From assembly GCF_000718515.1 (NCBI RefSeq), contig NZ_JNZS01000001.1, positions 248,001 through 312,000 on the forward strand: a stretch of DNA of 64,000 bases. Direction: 5' to 3'. A program made the position numbers and the translations under genes. Shown here piece by piece: positions 16,752-26,636 of this stretch. The stretch's first letter is position 1; every line of letters begins with the position of its first letter. This stretch comes from Micromonospora parva (lineage in GTDB: Bacteria; Actinomycetota; Actinomycetes; Mycobacteriales; Micromonosporaceae). Below the pieces are notes generated by a model, which saw only the letters and a list, made by a program, of their open reading frames with translations, was not told where the DNA came from and did not search any database.

Positions 16752-17228
16752 ATGACCTCCTGCACGCCCGCCGACGGCCCACCGGACCTGTTGTTCCTGC
16801 TCTCCTGGGCGAGTCACGCGTTGCAGACCGAGCACGCCGCGGGGCTGGCCGAGCTGGGCATCTCGCCGCGGGCGCACTACGTGCTGGCGCAGGCCCGCAC
16901 CGGCGACCTGACCCAGCGGGAGATCGGCGAGCGGTGCGGGGTGGACAAGACCACGATGGTCGTGACGCTCGACCAGTTGGAGCGGGCCGGGCTGGCCGAG
17001 CGCCGTCCGGTGCCAACGGACCGGCGGGCCCGGCTGGTCGTGGTGACCCCGGCGGGGGAGCAGGTCCTGCGGCAAGCGCAGCAGGTGGTCCGGCGCATCC
17101 AGGACGACCTGCTCGCGACCTTGCCGGAGCAGGAGCGGGAGGTGTTCGTCGGTGCGCTCCTGGCGTTGGTGGGCGGACCGTTGGCCAGCACCTCCCCGTA
17201 CGCGCCGGGGGCCCGCTCCGGCTGTTAG
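16752..17228 (+). CDS. MarR-family transcriptional regulator
   Basis: 158 residues. The helix-turn-helix is LTQREIGERCGVDKTTMVV (residues 54-72), the wing PTDRRARLVVVTPAG. It lies 76 bp upstream of the DUF6069 membrane protein gene, and a dyad occupies that gap, so it may control the downstream gene in the same direction. The ligand is unknown. Confidence 0.88.
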   Translation: MTSCTPADGPPDLLFLLSWASHALQTEHAAGLAELGISPRAHYVLAQARTGDLTQREIGERCGVDKTTMVVTLDQLERAGLAERRPVPTDRRARLVVVTPAGEQVLRQAQQVVRRIQDDLLATLPEQEREVFVGALLALVGGPLASTSPYAPGARSGC

Positions 17229-17238
17229 TTCTGAGAAA

Positions 17239-17260
17239 GATAGTTCCGAACGAGACTATC
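17239..17260. promoter_or_regulatory. Dyad upstream of DUF6069 gene
   Basis: GATAGT (17239-17244), 10 bp, ACTATC (17255-17260). TAGTTC also occurs as a direct repeat at 17226-17231 and 17241-17246. TTACGG just downstream could serve as a -10 box. It may be the binding site of the MarR protein encoded immediately upstream. Confidence 0.45.
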
Positions 17261-17304
17261 TGTTACGGTCGCACTTGTTCGCTTCCCCTGAACGAGGAGC
17301 CGTC

Positions 17305-17718
17305 ATGAGTGCTGCCACCGTCACGACCCCCGCCCCCTCACCACTGCGCCGCCGCGCCCTCGGCGTCGTCGCCGCCGTCGTGGCACCCCTTGCCATCTGG
17401 GCGATCGGCGCGCTGGCCGGAGTCGACTACACCATCGAGAGCCCGGGCCAGCCGGCCACAAACATCGGGGCCGGCGCCATCGTCATGATCGCCCTGGGCG
17501 CCGCCCTGCTCGGCTGGGCGGCGCTGGCTCTGCTGGAACGGTTCGCCGCCCGGGTCGCCCGTCCGGTCTGGATCTCGCTGGCCGTCGTGGTGACGGTGCT
17601 GTCCTTCGTGCCGCTGTTCGGCGTCGAGGCCACCAGCGGCGCCAAGCTCGCCCTGGGCGCCACGCACGTGGCCGTGGCGGTCGCGCTGATCGCGCTGCTG
17701 CCCCGTCCCCGCCGGTAA
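17305..17718 (+). CDS. DUF6069 family membrane protein
   Basis: 137 residues with four hydrophobic segments (about 17-40, 55-76, 88-106 and 112-133). GAGAIVMIALGAALLGWAAL and LLERFAAR are the typical pattern of DUF6069, seen in many actinobacteria next to MarR or TetR regulators. ATG follows AACGAGGAG. The function is unknown. The upstream MarR gene and dyad suggest ligand-induced expression. Confidence 0.75.
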   Translation: MSAATVTTPAPSPLRRRALGVVAAVVAPLAIWAIGALAGVDYTIESPGQPATNIGAGAIVMIALGAALLGWAALALLERFAARVARPVWISLAVVVTVLSFVPLFGVEATSGAKLALGATHVAVAVALIALLPRPRR

Positions 17719-17805
17719 CCACCCGCTGGCATTCCCCACGCCCACCTCGTGTCGCGCTCGCCACGGGGTGGGCGAAACCCGTGGAAGCCGGTGCGTCCCC
17801 GTTGC

Positions 17806-17811
17806 TAGCAT
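17806..17811 (+). promoter_or_regulatory. -10 box for a probably leaderless leader ORF
   Basis: TAGCAT ends 7 nt before the ATG at 17819, the spacing expected when transcription starts at the first base of the start codon. No Shine-Dalgarno sequence precedes that ATG. No clear -35 box is visible. Confidence 0.5.
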
Positions 17812-17818
17812 CGCCGCC

Positions 17819-17863
17819 ATGGCACGAGGTATCTGGTCGCAGAAGGTCCGCTCCGCCCGCTGA
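17819..17863 (+). CDS. Putative 14-residue leader peptide of the ABC-F gene
   Basis: A short [17 protein letters not shown] then TGA, ends 102 bp before the ABC-F start. Basic residues (Arg3, Lys9, Arg11, Arg14) and the R-x-R-like end fit nascent peptides on which drug-bound ribosomes stall. The -10-like TAGCAT 7 nt upstream suggests leaderless translation. Its last codons overlap the first arm of two competing hairpins, so ribosome stalling would decide which one forms. No experiment supports it here; the inference rests on position and structure. Confidence 0.55.
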   Translation: MARGIWSQKVRSAR

Positions 17864-17960
17864 CGGCGGCGCGATTCCCTCTGCTGAATTCGCGCTCGCC
17901 GTCCCGGGTCCCGCCGGGCGGCCGTCAGCTGCTGCCCGGCTCCATCGCGAGCTGCGGAGC
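17859..17960 (+). promoter_or_regulatory. Attenuator-like leader with alternative hairpins
   Basis: Hairpin A: 17862-17874 pairs with 17890-17903 (13 bp, one bulged T at 17896). Hairpin B: GCTGACGGC (17859-17867) pairs with GCCGTCAGC (17921-17929). They share 17862-17867 and exclude each other. Hairpin C: 17913-17922 with 17931-17940 also competes with B. Hairpin D: GCTCC (17939-17943) pairs with GGAGC (17956-17960), covering the ABC-F ribosome binding site. Confidence 0.6.
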
Positions 17961-17964
17961 ACAG

Positions 17965-19647
<1,683 letters not shown>

Positions 19648-19676
19648 GCCGTTGACCGGGCGGTGATGATCAACAG

Positions 19677-20171
19677 GTGACCATTGCCGCCCGGCCCACC
19701 TGGGCAACCACCGCCGTTCGGCCCGACCACCCCGACGCGGTGCTGCTGCTGCGCGAGTACATGACCGAGATGGTGATTCGCTACCACCGTCGCCCGGCCC
19801 TGCCCGGCGAGGTTGACGCGGCCCTGGCCGAAATGCCCAGCGACGACCTGACCGCGCCGAGCGGACTGCTCCTGCTCGCCCGCCACGGCGACCAGCTGGC
19901 CGGTTGCGCCGGGCTGCGCTGGCAGCGGGGCTGGGCAGAGCTGACCCGGGTGTTCGTCCGGCCCGACCATCGCGGTGCCGGTGGAGGTGCCGCGCTGCTG
20001 GCCGCCGTCGAGGAACGGGCCCGCGCGGCCGGGGCGGACCGGATTCGGCTCGACACCCGCCACGATCTGGTCGAGGCCCGCGCCCTGTACGCCCGGCACG
20101 GCTACGCGGAGATCCCGGCGTACTCGCAGGGGCCCTACGCCGATCACTGGTTTGAAAAACGGCTGTCCTGA
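19677..20171 (+). CDS. GNAT N-acetyltransferase
   Basis: 164 residues, GTG start. The acetyl-CoA loop RPDHRGAGGGAALLAAVEER lies near residue 95, preceded by WAELTRVFV; C-terminal EARALYARHGYAEIP is a typical motif. It lies 29 bp after the ABC-F gene in the same direction and may be co-transcribed. The small-molecule or protein substrate is unknown. Confidence 0.85.
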   Translation: MTIAARPTWATTAVRPDHPDAVLLLREYMTEMVIRYHRRPALPGEVDAALAEMPSDDLTAPSGLLLLARHGDQLAGCAGLRWQRGWAELTRVFVRPDHRGAGGGAALLAAVEERARAAGADRIRLDTRHDLVEARALYARHGYAEIPAYSQGPYADHWFEKRLS

Positions 20172-20175
20172 GCAG

Positions 20176-20204
20176 TTGACGTTCGCATCCGGACGCGCTA
20201 AATA
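20176..20204 (+). promoter_or_regulatory. Sigma-70-type promoter of hsp20
   Basis: TTGACG (20176-20181), 17-bp spacer, TAAATA (20199-20204). The -35 box matches five of six consensus bases. The HAIR operator begins 11 bp after the -10 box, so a bound repressor would block transcription initiation. Confidence 0.75.
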
Positions 20205-20214
20205 AGAAGAGGAA

Positions 20215-20235
20215 GTTGAGTCACCCCGACTCAAC
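20215..20235. promoter_or_regulatory. HAIR-type operator (HspR site)
   Basis: GTTGAGT, 7 bp, ACTCAAC. The HspR-associated inverted repeat is CTTGAGT-N7-ACTCAAG; only the outermost base of each arm differs. Extended arms GTTGAGTC/GACTCAAC are perfect around a 5-bp centre. It lies just downstream of the hsp20 -10 box. Confidence 0.8.
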
Positions 20236-20267
20236 TCATCACCTTCGGCCAGGAGAACCGAGGAGGC

Positions 20268-20699
20268 ATGACCATGTTGATGCGTACCGACCCGTTCCGC
20301 GAGATCGACCGGCTCGCCGAGCAGTTCTTCGGTACGGCGGCCCGCCCCGCGATGATGCACCTTGACGCCTACCGCGACGGCGACCACTTCTACGCGGCGT
20401 TCGACCTGCCCGGCGTCGACCCGGACAGCATCGACTGCACCGTCGAACGCAACGTGCTCACCGTCCGCGCCGAGCGTCGCCGACCCGCCGGTGACGGCGT
20501 CGAACTGGTCGCCGCCGAACGGCCGATGGGCACCTTCACCCGGCAACTGTTCCTCGGCGACACACTGGACACCGACAAGCTGGAGGCCGGCTACGAGAAC
20601 GGGGTGCTGACACTGCGCATCCCGGTCGCCGAGCGCGCCAAGCCCCGCCGGGTGACCATCCAGGCCAACGGCAACGCCCGCCGGGAGATCAACGCCTGA
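20268..20699 (+). CDS. Hsp20 small heat-shock protein
   Basis: 143 residues. The alpha-crystallin domain spans about 28-130: FYAAFDLPGVDPDSIDCTVERN, shortened here, then LTVRAERR and the terminal GVLTLRIPVAER with a C-terminal extension. It is an ATP-independent holdase forming oligomers that bind unfolding proteins. ATG at 20268 follows GAGGAGG. It is a single gene with its own promoter, a HAIR operator and a strong terminator, consistent with heat-shock repression by HspR (encoded outside the window). Confidence 0.93.
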   Translation: MTMLMRTDPFREIDRLAEQFFGTAARPAMMHLDAYRDGDHFYAAFDLPGVDPDSIDCTVERNVLTVRAERRRPAGDGVELVAAERPMGTFTRQLFLGDTLDTDKLEAGYENGVLTLRIPVAERAKPRRVTIQANGNARREINA

Positions 20700-20713
20700 T
20701 CCGCCACGGTGAC

Positions 20714-20767
20714 GGGTGGGACCGGCGCGCCTGCGCGCCGATCCCACCCGAGGCTGAGAGTCTTTTT
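20714..20767 (+). terminator. Intrinsic terminator after hsp20
   Basis: GGGTGGGA (20714-20721) pairs with TCCCACCC (20742-20749), and CGGCGCGC (20723-20730) with GCGCGCCG (20733-20740), one mismatch between them, giving about 16 bp. TCTTTTT follows at 20761-20767. Confidence 0.85.
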
Positions 20768-20770
20768 CAC

Positions 20771-21769
20771 ATGGTGTTCTCCGACGCTCCGGTACTCGCC
20801 CGTCCGTCCGCACCACCGGCGCTGCCGAGCGGACCGATCGAGGTCACCGAGGCGTGGCTGCGTAACCGGCGGCTGTCCGAACACACCCGCGACGCCTACC
20901 GACGTGACGTCACCGGCTGGCTGCGTTGGTGCGCCGAGCGTGACCTCGACCCGCTGCGGGCCACGTTCCTGCACGTCAACGAATACGCCCGCGCCCTGGA
21001 GAACAGCGTCGGCGCCCGCAGCGGCCGCCCACTGACCCCGGCGACCGTCGCACGCCGGCTCTCGGCGCTGTCCAGTTGGTACGACTTCCTCGCCAAACTC
21101 GGTGCGGTACCGGCCAACCCGGTCGCCGGCGCCGACCGCCCCCGCGTCGACCGGGACCACTCCGCCACCGTCGGGCTCACCCCCGAGGAGGTGGACGCCC
21201 TCCTCAACGCCGCCGACGCCGACACCGGCGGGACCGCCGTCCGCAACCGGGCAGCGCTCGCGCTGCTGGCCGATCTGGGTCTGCGGGTCGGGGAGCTGAT
21301 CTCACTGGACCTGACCGACCTCGGCACCGAACGCGGCCACCGCAGCGTGCGCTTCGTCGGCAAGGGCGGCAAACAACGCCGCCGCGCCCTCACCCCCAGC
21401 GCCGGGCACGCCCTGGACGCCTACCTGGCCCAGCGGGCCGCCGCCACCGGCGTGCCGGTGGCGCAGCTGACCGGTCCACTGCTGGTCACCGCCAGCGGTG
21501 CCCGGCTGGACCGGCACTCGGTGTTCCGGATGGTCCGTCGGCTCGCCCGCGCCGCCGGCATCCCGGCCTGGGCGAAGCTGTCGCCACACTCGCTGCGACA
21601 CGCGTTCGCCACCACCGCCCGCTCCGAGGGCGTGCCGTTGGAGGACGTGCAGGACGCCATGGGGCACGCCGACCCGCGCACCACCCGCCGCTACGACCGG
21701 GACCGGCACAACCTCGACCGCGACCCGGCCTACGCGGTGTGGGCCGCCCGGTCGCGCCGCCGCGGCTGA
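20771..21769 (+). CDS. Tyrosine recombinase (XerC/D-like)
   Basis: 332 residues. An N-terminal SAM-like DNA-binding domain (about 25-110) precedes the catalytic domain. All active residues are present: Arg172 (GLRVGE), Lys198 (GKGGK), His273-x-x-Arg276 (HSLRH), His299 (GHAD) and Tyr308 (RRYDRD). No phage genes flank it, so it is either an orphan integrase or a Xer paralogue. The start lies just after the hsp20 terminator, so it needs its own promoter. Confidence 0.88.
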   Translation: MVFSDAPVLARPSAPPALPSGPIEVTEAWLRNRRLSEHTRDAYRRDVTGWLRWCAERDLDPLRATFLHVNEYARALENSVGARSGRPLTPATVARRLSALSSWYDFLAKLGAVPANPVAGADRPRVDRDHSATVGLTPEEVDALLNAADADTGGTAVRNRAALALLADLGLRVGELISLDLTDLGTERGHRSVRFVGKGGKQRRRALTPSAGHALDAYLAQRAAATGVPVAQLTGPLLVTASGARLDRHSVFRMVRRLARAAGIPAWAKLSPHSLRHAFATTARSEGVPLEDVQDAMGHADPRTTRRYDRDRHNLDRDPAYAVWAARSRRRG

Positions 21770-21788
21770 GCAGCGCCCGCCGCGTCGG

Positions 21789-21811
21789 CCCTAGGACCGG
21801 CAGACCTAGGG
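21789..21811. other. Inverted repeat between recombinase and VOC gene
   Basis: CCCTAGG (21789-21795), 9-nt loop, CCTAGGG (21805-21811). It could end the recombinase transcript or be a binding site; no T tract follows. Confidence 0.45.
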
Positions 21812-21859
21812 TGAAACCGGCCGCTTTTCGGCAGCATCGCACGTTGCTGTACTTGTGAC

Positions 21860-22285
21860 ATGACCTTCGGATTTCAGTTCGACCACGTCGGCATCACTAC
21901 CTCTGCAGCGCACCTCGACCAGACCATCGCGTGGTATCGCGACCACCTCGACTTCTTGGTGATCCAGCAATTCGAAGTCGGCGAATCGGTGTTCACCTTC
22001 ATCGGCACCGACAACACCAAGATCGAGATCATCTCGGCTGGCGCCGCCGTGAACCCGGCCCCGGCCGCCGAAAGCCTACCGGCCAGCCACGACGTCGAGC
22101 GTCTGCACCACATCTGCCTCCGGGTTCCCGACCTGGACGCGGCCATCGCCGAACTCGACCGGCGCGGTGTGGCCCTGTTCGCCGGCCCCATGACGGTCGA
22201 GAAGAGCGGTCAGCGTTTCGCCTTCATCCGGGACAACATCGGCACCATCATCGAGATCACCGATGCGGTGCCGATGGCCGGCTGA
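21860..22285 (+). CDS. VOC-family (glyoxalase-like) protein
   Basis: 141 residues with two beta-alpha-beta-beta-beta modules (FDHVGITTSAAHLDQTIAWY and LHHICLRVPDLDAAIAEL). Candidate metal ligands are His11 (DHVGI), His77 (HHICLR) and Glu in IIEITD. The second module end, FIRDNIGTIIEI, is typical of methylmalonyl-CoA epimerase-like and lactoylglutathione lyase-like members. Its last 29 bp overlap the convergent regulator gene. Confidence 0.85.
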   Translation: MTFGFQFDHVGITTSAAHLDQTIAWYRDHLDFLVIQQFEVGESVFTFIGTDNTKIEIISAGAAVNPAPAAESLPASHDVERLHHICLRVPDLDAAIAELDRRGVALFAGPMTVEKSGQRFAFIRDNIGTIIEITDAVPMAG

Positions 22286-23105
22286 GCGCATCGGCGACCA
22301 CGTCTCGCAGCCGCTGCAGGGCCGCCTCGGCGTCGGTACCCGGATCGGCCCAGTAAAGGTAGAGCCAGACGTCGTCGGCCAGTTGCGCGGCCACCTGCCG
22401 CAGTGCCAGCAAACCGATCAGCGGATGACGGTACACCTTGACACCGGGCGCCGGGGTCGCGACGTCGTGCTCGTCCCATAGCTCGCGGAACTCGGGACTC
22501 CCCGCGTTCAGATTCTCGACCAGGCGGTGGAGACGGCGGTCCTCCGGGAACCGGGTGACGGCGGCCCGGAGGACACCGACGGTCTCGCGGGCGGAGTGCT
22601 CCCACGTCACCATCACCTCACGAGCACCCGCATCGGCGAACAGCCAGTACGCGTAGTAGCGGCGCTCAAGGGGGAACGTGTCGAAGTCCGTCGTCAGTTC
22701 TCGATGCAGTGCGTTCGCGCCGATCACCTCGCTACCACGCCCCACCACAATCGCCGGAACAGCGACGGCGCGCAGAAGCCCGGTGATATTCGGATGATTG
22801 CCCGGAACACGGTCTGCCTCGTGTTTCGAACGGCCCCGAACCAGCAGATACAGCTGTGCCCGTTGCGCCGGCGAAAGGCGCAACGCCGTGGCCAGAGAAT
22901 CGAGAACTGAATCGGACGGCGAGACGTTACGGCCCTGTTCCAGGCGCATGTAGTAGTCGACGCTCACGCCGGCCAGGGCCGCCACCTCTTCGCGCCGCAG
23001 CCCGGGCACCCGGCGTCCCGAGCCGTCGATCAAACCGGCTTGCGCCGGGCTTACCTGCGCCCGTCGTGAGCGAAGGAAGTCACGCAGAGCGGTGTTTCGT
23101 TCCAC
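22257..23105 (-). CDS. Helix-turn-helix regulator with MmyB-like ligand domain
   Basis: 282 residues. The XRE-type helix-turn-helix spans about 10-90 and includes RVPGLRREEVAALAGVSVDY, highly typical of this family; the C-terminal part is the MmyB-like PAS-related domain (AIVVGRGSEVIGANALHREL). These proteins bind fatty-acid-like ligands and often control adjacent SDR or hydrolase genes. Here the nearest gene in the same direction is a VOC gene. The start is GTG at 23105. Confidence 0.88.
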   Translation of the reverse strand: MERNTALRDFLRSRRAQVSPAQAGLIDGSGRRVPGLRREEVAALAGVSVDYYMRLEQGRNVSPSDSVLDSLATALRLSPAQRAQLYLLVRGRSKHEADRVPGNHPNITGLLRAVAVPAIVVGRGSEVIGANALHRELTTDFDTFPLERRYYAYWLFADAGAREVMVTWEHSARETVGVLRAAVTRFPEDRRLHRLVENLNAGSPEFRELWDEHDVATPAPGVKVYRHPLIGLLALRQVAAQLADDVWLYLYWADPGTDAEAALQRLRDVVADALSRPSAPHR

Positions 23106-23170
23106 CAGACGATCGTGTCAGACACGCATGAGTCAGGAGACGTTGGTGCGGCTGAGCAGGCTGTGCGGCG

Positions 23171-23542
23171 TCAGCCCTGCGGGCGGGGGCAGATGCAGAA
23201 CGGCTGACCGATCGGGTCGAGGAGCACGACCCACTTGTCGCCGCCGGGCTGGAAATCCGGCTTGGACGCGCCCGCCGCCACGAACTTCTCCTCCGCCGCC
23301 GCCAGGTCGTCGACGTAGAGATCCAGGTGGTAGCGCTTGTCGCCGGTCGGATCCGGCCAGGAGGGCGGTCGGTAACCCTCGACCAGACCGAAGCCGATGG
23401 AGACGCCACCGGAGCTAATCATCGCGTACTCCGGTTGGCTGTGGGTGACCTCCCAGCCCAGCGCCTGGTGGTAGAACGCGGCATGGCCGGCAGGATCGGA
23501 ACTGTCGAGGTTGACCATCGCGAGGTCGGCAGAAACTGTCAC
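23171..23542 (-). CDS. VOC-family protein
   Basis: 123 residues. MVNLDSSDPAGHAAFYHQAL and YHLDLYVDDLAAAEEKFVA are the two modules; WVVLLDPIGQPFCICP is the common end of the actinobacterial glyoxalase/bleomycin-resistance-like group. It could bind a drug or act as a metalloenzyme; the metal ligands are not fully conserved. It is followed at once by the MmyB-like regulator on the same strand. Confidence 0.85.
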   Translation of the reverse strand: MTVSADLAMVNLDSSDPAGHAAFYHQALGWEVTHSQPEYAMISSGGVSIGFGLVEGYRPPSWPDPTGDKRYHLDLYVDDLAAAEEKFVAAGASKPDFQPGGDKWVVLLDPIGQPFCICPRPQG

Positions 23543-23599
23543 GCCGGCAGTATGCCGACGGGGTCCGACAAACTCCGGGCCTGCGACACCCGCCGCCCA

Positions 23600-24764
23600 T
23601 CAGAGGGCCTCGAGCGGCCAGAACGTCACCCGGGCGGTGCTGTCACGGCAGATCAGCCCGGCGCCCACCCGTCGACAGTCGGTCAGACCCTCCGGAAGCA
23701 CCACCGACACCCGATGACCGTCGCGTCCCACGGTCGCCACCAGCGCACGCCTGCCGTCCGCCGCCAACCCCAGCACCACCAGCGGCTCCGCCGGCACCCG
23801 GGGGCCCGCCACCGTGCGCCAGCGCGCGCCGTCCGGCCACGACCACACCCGCGCCCCGGTGCCCGCGTCGATCGCCCAGCGGCCCTGCTCGTCCTGCCCG
23901 CAGATCAGGCCCTGGCAGGGCCGCAGGGTCAACTCACCCGACGACACCGGCACCCGCCAGCGCGACGCCAGCCCCGGTAGGTCGTACCCGGTCAGCGCCA
24001 CCGCGCCGGCGACCGGGTGGCGCAGCACCAGGTGCGCGCCGACGACCTGGGGGTTGTCCGGGCCGTAGTCGGCCGGCGGAAGCTGGCCCCGCCCGCGCTC
24101 GACACCGTCGCGGGCGTCGAGAAACCGGACCAACCCGTTGTCCTGCACCAGCAGCACCCGCCCGGGCAGCGCCCGCAGCACCGCCGTGGAGGGCAGCGGA
24201 ACCGACCACCGGGTCGCACCGGTGGTCGGGTCGACGCCGTGCACCGTGCCCTCGACCCGCCGCCCCGGATCGGAGGCGCTGCGTACCTCGCTCACCGCGA
24301 CCGCCGCGTCCCCGGCCGCGTACACCCGCCTCGGGTCGCCGCCACACAGGCTGTCCGGTACGCATCGACCGCGCGGTGGTCACCCGCGCCCCGCGCGTCT
24401 GATCCCGTTCCACCAGCAGCAGCAGGTCACCGACGACCTCGGCGGACCACCCGGCGGCGGGTGGCACGGTGACCCGCCACCGCGGCGGGCCGCCCGGCGC
24501 GGCCGAGTCGTAGGCGCTCAGCGTCGGCGGGCTCTGGTCGGGGCCGACGACCAGCAGCAGCGGTCCCGCGCCCAGCACTGTCGTCCCGGCGGGCACCACC
24601 GGCCCGACCTGCGGCGACAGGCGCCCGACCGGGGCGGCACCGCCCAGCAGGGCACAGATCGCCACCAGCGCCGCCACCCGCCACCGGCGCGACACCTGCG
24701 GCGGCGGCCGGCGCTCGTCCAGCGGCGCGCCCCGGTCGTCGCCCAGCTCGATCAGCACCGACAT
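23600..24764 (-). pseudogene. PQQ-type beta-propeller membrane protein, frameshifted
   Basis: The gene starts at ATG 24764 with MSVLIELGDDRG, a membrane anchor at about residues 28-46 (VAALVAICALLGG), then propeller strands. The frame carries sense to about ARSMR near 24364; the homologous reading then continues one base later as CVPDSLCGGDPRRVYAAGD and runs in frame to the stop at 23600 with repeats such as GVDPTTGATRWSVPLP. The downstream frame is closed by a TGA just upstream of the junction, so neither frame alone is complete. It is a +1 frameshift within about 24335-24380, or a sequencing error. Intact, it would be about 388 residues, BamB-like. Confidence 0.75.
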
Positions 24765-24795
24765 GCGGGCCCACCCGTCCGCTCGCGCCGGCCGA

Positions 24796-26499
24796 TCAGC
24801 AGAGCAGGTCCAGGTGGTGGTGGGCGTCCTCGGCGATCTCCTCGTGGCGCAGCCAGCGGCGCGCCCACAACCGGGCTGCCAGCTCCGCCTGCTCGTCCCC
24901 CCACGCGGCGTGCTCGACGAGCAACGCGGTGGTCAGCGCGTACGCCAGGCGCAACGCCAGACCACGGGCGCCCGCGAGCACCGCCGACGCACCCGGGTCG
25001 ACGGTCACCGCGCTGATGGTTTCCGTCAGCTGCGCGGCGGCGGTGGCCAGCGTGTCGGCCAGCACCGGCGACAACGGCCGCGCCAGGTCGACGGCGGCGG
25101 CGAGCCGGCTCAGCAGCGGCACCCCGGCGTCCTCCCGGGTCAGCGCGCGCAGCACGTCCAGGGCCAGCACGTTGGTGGTGCCCTCCCAGATCGGCAGCAC
25201 CTGGGCGTCGCGCAGCAGCCGGGGCACGCCGGTGTCCTCCACGTAGCCGGCCCCGCCGAAGCTCTCCACGTACTCGCTGGCGGAGCTGACGGCGAGCCGG
25301 CCGGTGGCCAGCTTCGCCAACGGGGCCACGATGCGCAGCTCCGCCGCGGCCTCCGGGTCTGCGCCGACCTCCACCCGCCCCAGCAGGGCGAAGGCGTGCC
25401 CGGCCAGGGCGAACGCGCCCGCGGCGTCGACCGCGAGGGTGCCCAGCGTGGCCCGGTGCAGCGGCGAGGACACCAGCGGGCCGCCGGCGACGTGCCGCAC
25501 CTCGGCGTACGCGCGGGCGTAGTCGAGGCCACGTCGCATCCCGCCGGCCGCCGCCGCCGCGTTGTGCACCCGGGTCACCACGACCAGGGTCATCGCCCGG
25601 ACCAGACCGGGCACCGCCGGGTCACCCAGCGGGAGGGCGTACGCGTCGCGCAGACCGATCTCGGCGGTGGGCAGCGCCCGGGTGCCGAGCTTGTCCTTGA
25701 GCCGGTGCACCGTGACGCCCGGTGCGGGTGCGCCCGGTGCCGCGCCGTCGGCCAACGGGGAGTCGACCGCGTACCGGGGAACGAGGAACGGGGCGAGCAC
25801 CCGGCTGCCCCGCCCGGCGCCCTCCGGTCGGGCCAGCGCCACCGCCATCGCCGCGTCGGCAGCGGAGCAGAACCACTTTTCCCCGGTCAGCCGCCACGAA
25901 CCGTCCGCCGCCGGTCGACCGAGCGTGCTGGAGCGGCCCAGGTCGGAGCCGCCCTGCGACTCGGTCATCCACTGCCCGCTGGTGATCGCCGTCGCCGGGT
26001 CCGTCGAGATCAACCGGGGCAGCCACGCGGCACGGACCGTGGCGTCGACGTCGGGCATGCTGAGCAGCGCCGCCGCCCCGTCGGCCATCGCCACCGGGCA
26101 CGAGAACGTCGCCGACTCCGGCCCGTACAGGTGCAGCAGGGCGTGTTGCACGACCCGCGCGGCGGCACCCCAGGTGCCCCGGGCGTCCGGCAGGTACGGC
26201 AGCGCGACCACGGCGTGGCGGGCGGCGGCGGCGCGCTGCTCCTGCCAGCCGGCGGAGGTGTCGATGCGGTCGACGCGGGCGCCCCACGGGTCGTAGCGGA
26301 CCAGCGTCGGCGGGTGCGCCTCGGCGTCGGCGTGCGCCGCGCGCAGCGGCCCGGTGACGTCGGCGGCCAGGTCCGCGAGGCGGCCCTTCGCGGCGGCGTG
26401 CCCGCCCGGGCCGAGGTGACGCTCCAGCCAGGAGCGCAGCAGGCCATCGCCGGCGTACGGGTCGACGGGGGGTGGTACCGGCTGCACGAAGCGGCTCAT
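24796..26499 (-). CDS. Acyl-CoA dehydrogenase, AidB-like
   Basis: 567 residues, close to the length of AidB/IBR3-type enzymes rather than the 380 of fatty-acid ACADs. Visible motifs: ITSGQWMTESQGGSDLGRS, GEKWFCSAADA, and ESFGGAGYVEDTGVP, the FAD-binding and base-flipping-like regions of AidB. AidB helps protect DNA against alkylation in E. coli; whether this one does is uncertain. It precedes the PQQ-propeller gene on the same strand. Confidence 0.88.
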   Translation of the reverse strand: MSRFVQPVPPPVDPYAGDGLLRSWLERHLGPGGHAAAKGRLADLAADVTGPLRAAHADAEAHPPTLVRYDPWGARVDRIDTSAGWQEQRAAAARHAVVALPYLPDARGTWGAAARVVQHALLHLYGPESATFSCPVAMADGAAALLSMPDVDATVRAAWLPRLISTDPATAITSGQWMTESQGGSDLGRSSTLGRPAADGSWRLTGEKWFCSAADAAMAVALARPEGAGRGSRVLAPFLVPRYAVDSPLADGAAPGAPAPGVTVHRLKDKLGTRALPTAEIGLRDAYALPLGDPAVPGLVRAMTLVVVTRVHNAAAAAGGMRRGLDYARAYAEVRHVAGGPLVSSPLHRATLGTLAVDAAGAFALAGHAFALLGRVEVGADPEAAAELRIVAPLAKLATGRLAVSSASEYVESFGGAGYVEDTGVPRLLRDAQVLPIWEGTTNVLALDVLRALTREDAGVPLLSRLAAAVDLARPLSPVLADTLATAAAQLTETISAVTVDPGASAVLAGARGLALRLAYALTTALLVEHAAWGDEQAELAARLWARRWLRHEEIAEDAHHHLDLLC

Positions 26500-26636
26500 C
26501 GATCGGCTCCTGGCACTGCTCGGGGGTGTGCGCCGACGGTAGACGATGCGGGGCCGCCGCGAACAGGGCGAGCCCCGGACCCGATTTTTCGACTTGTCGT
26601 ACCCCGGTGCGACCGTGTTCTCTACGGTCGGTAGTC

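Noticed and set aside
20771..21769. Prophage at the XerC/D-like recombinase
   Set aside because: No phage structural, lysis or repressor genes flank it and no att repeats were seen.
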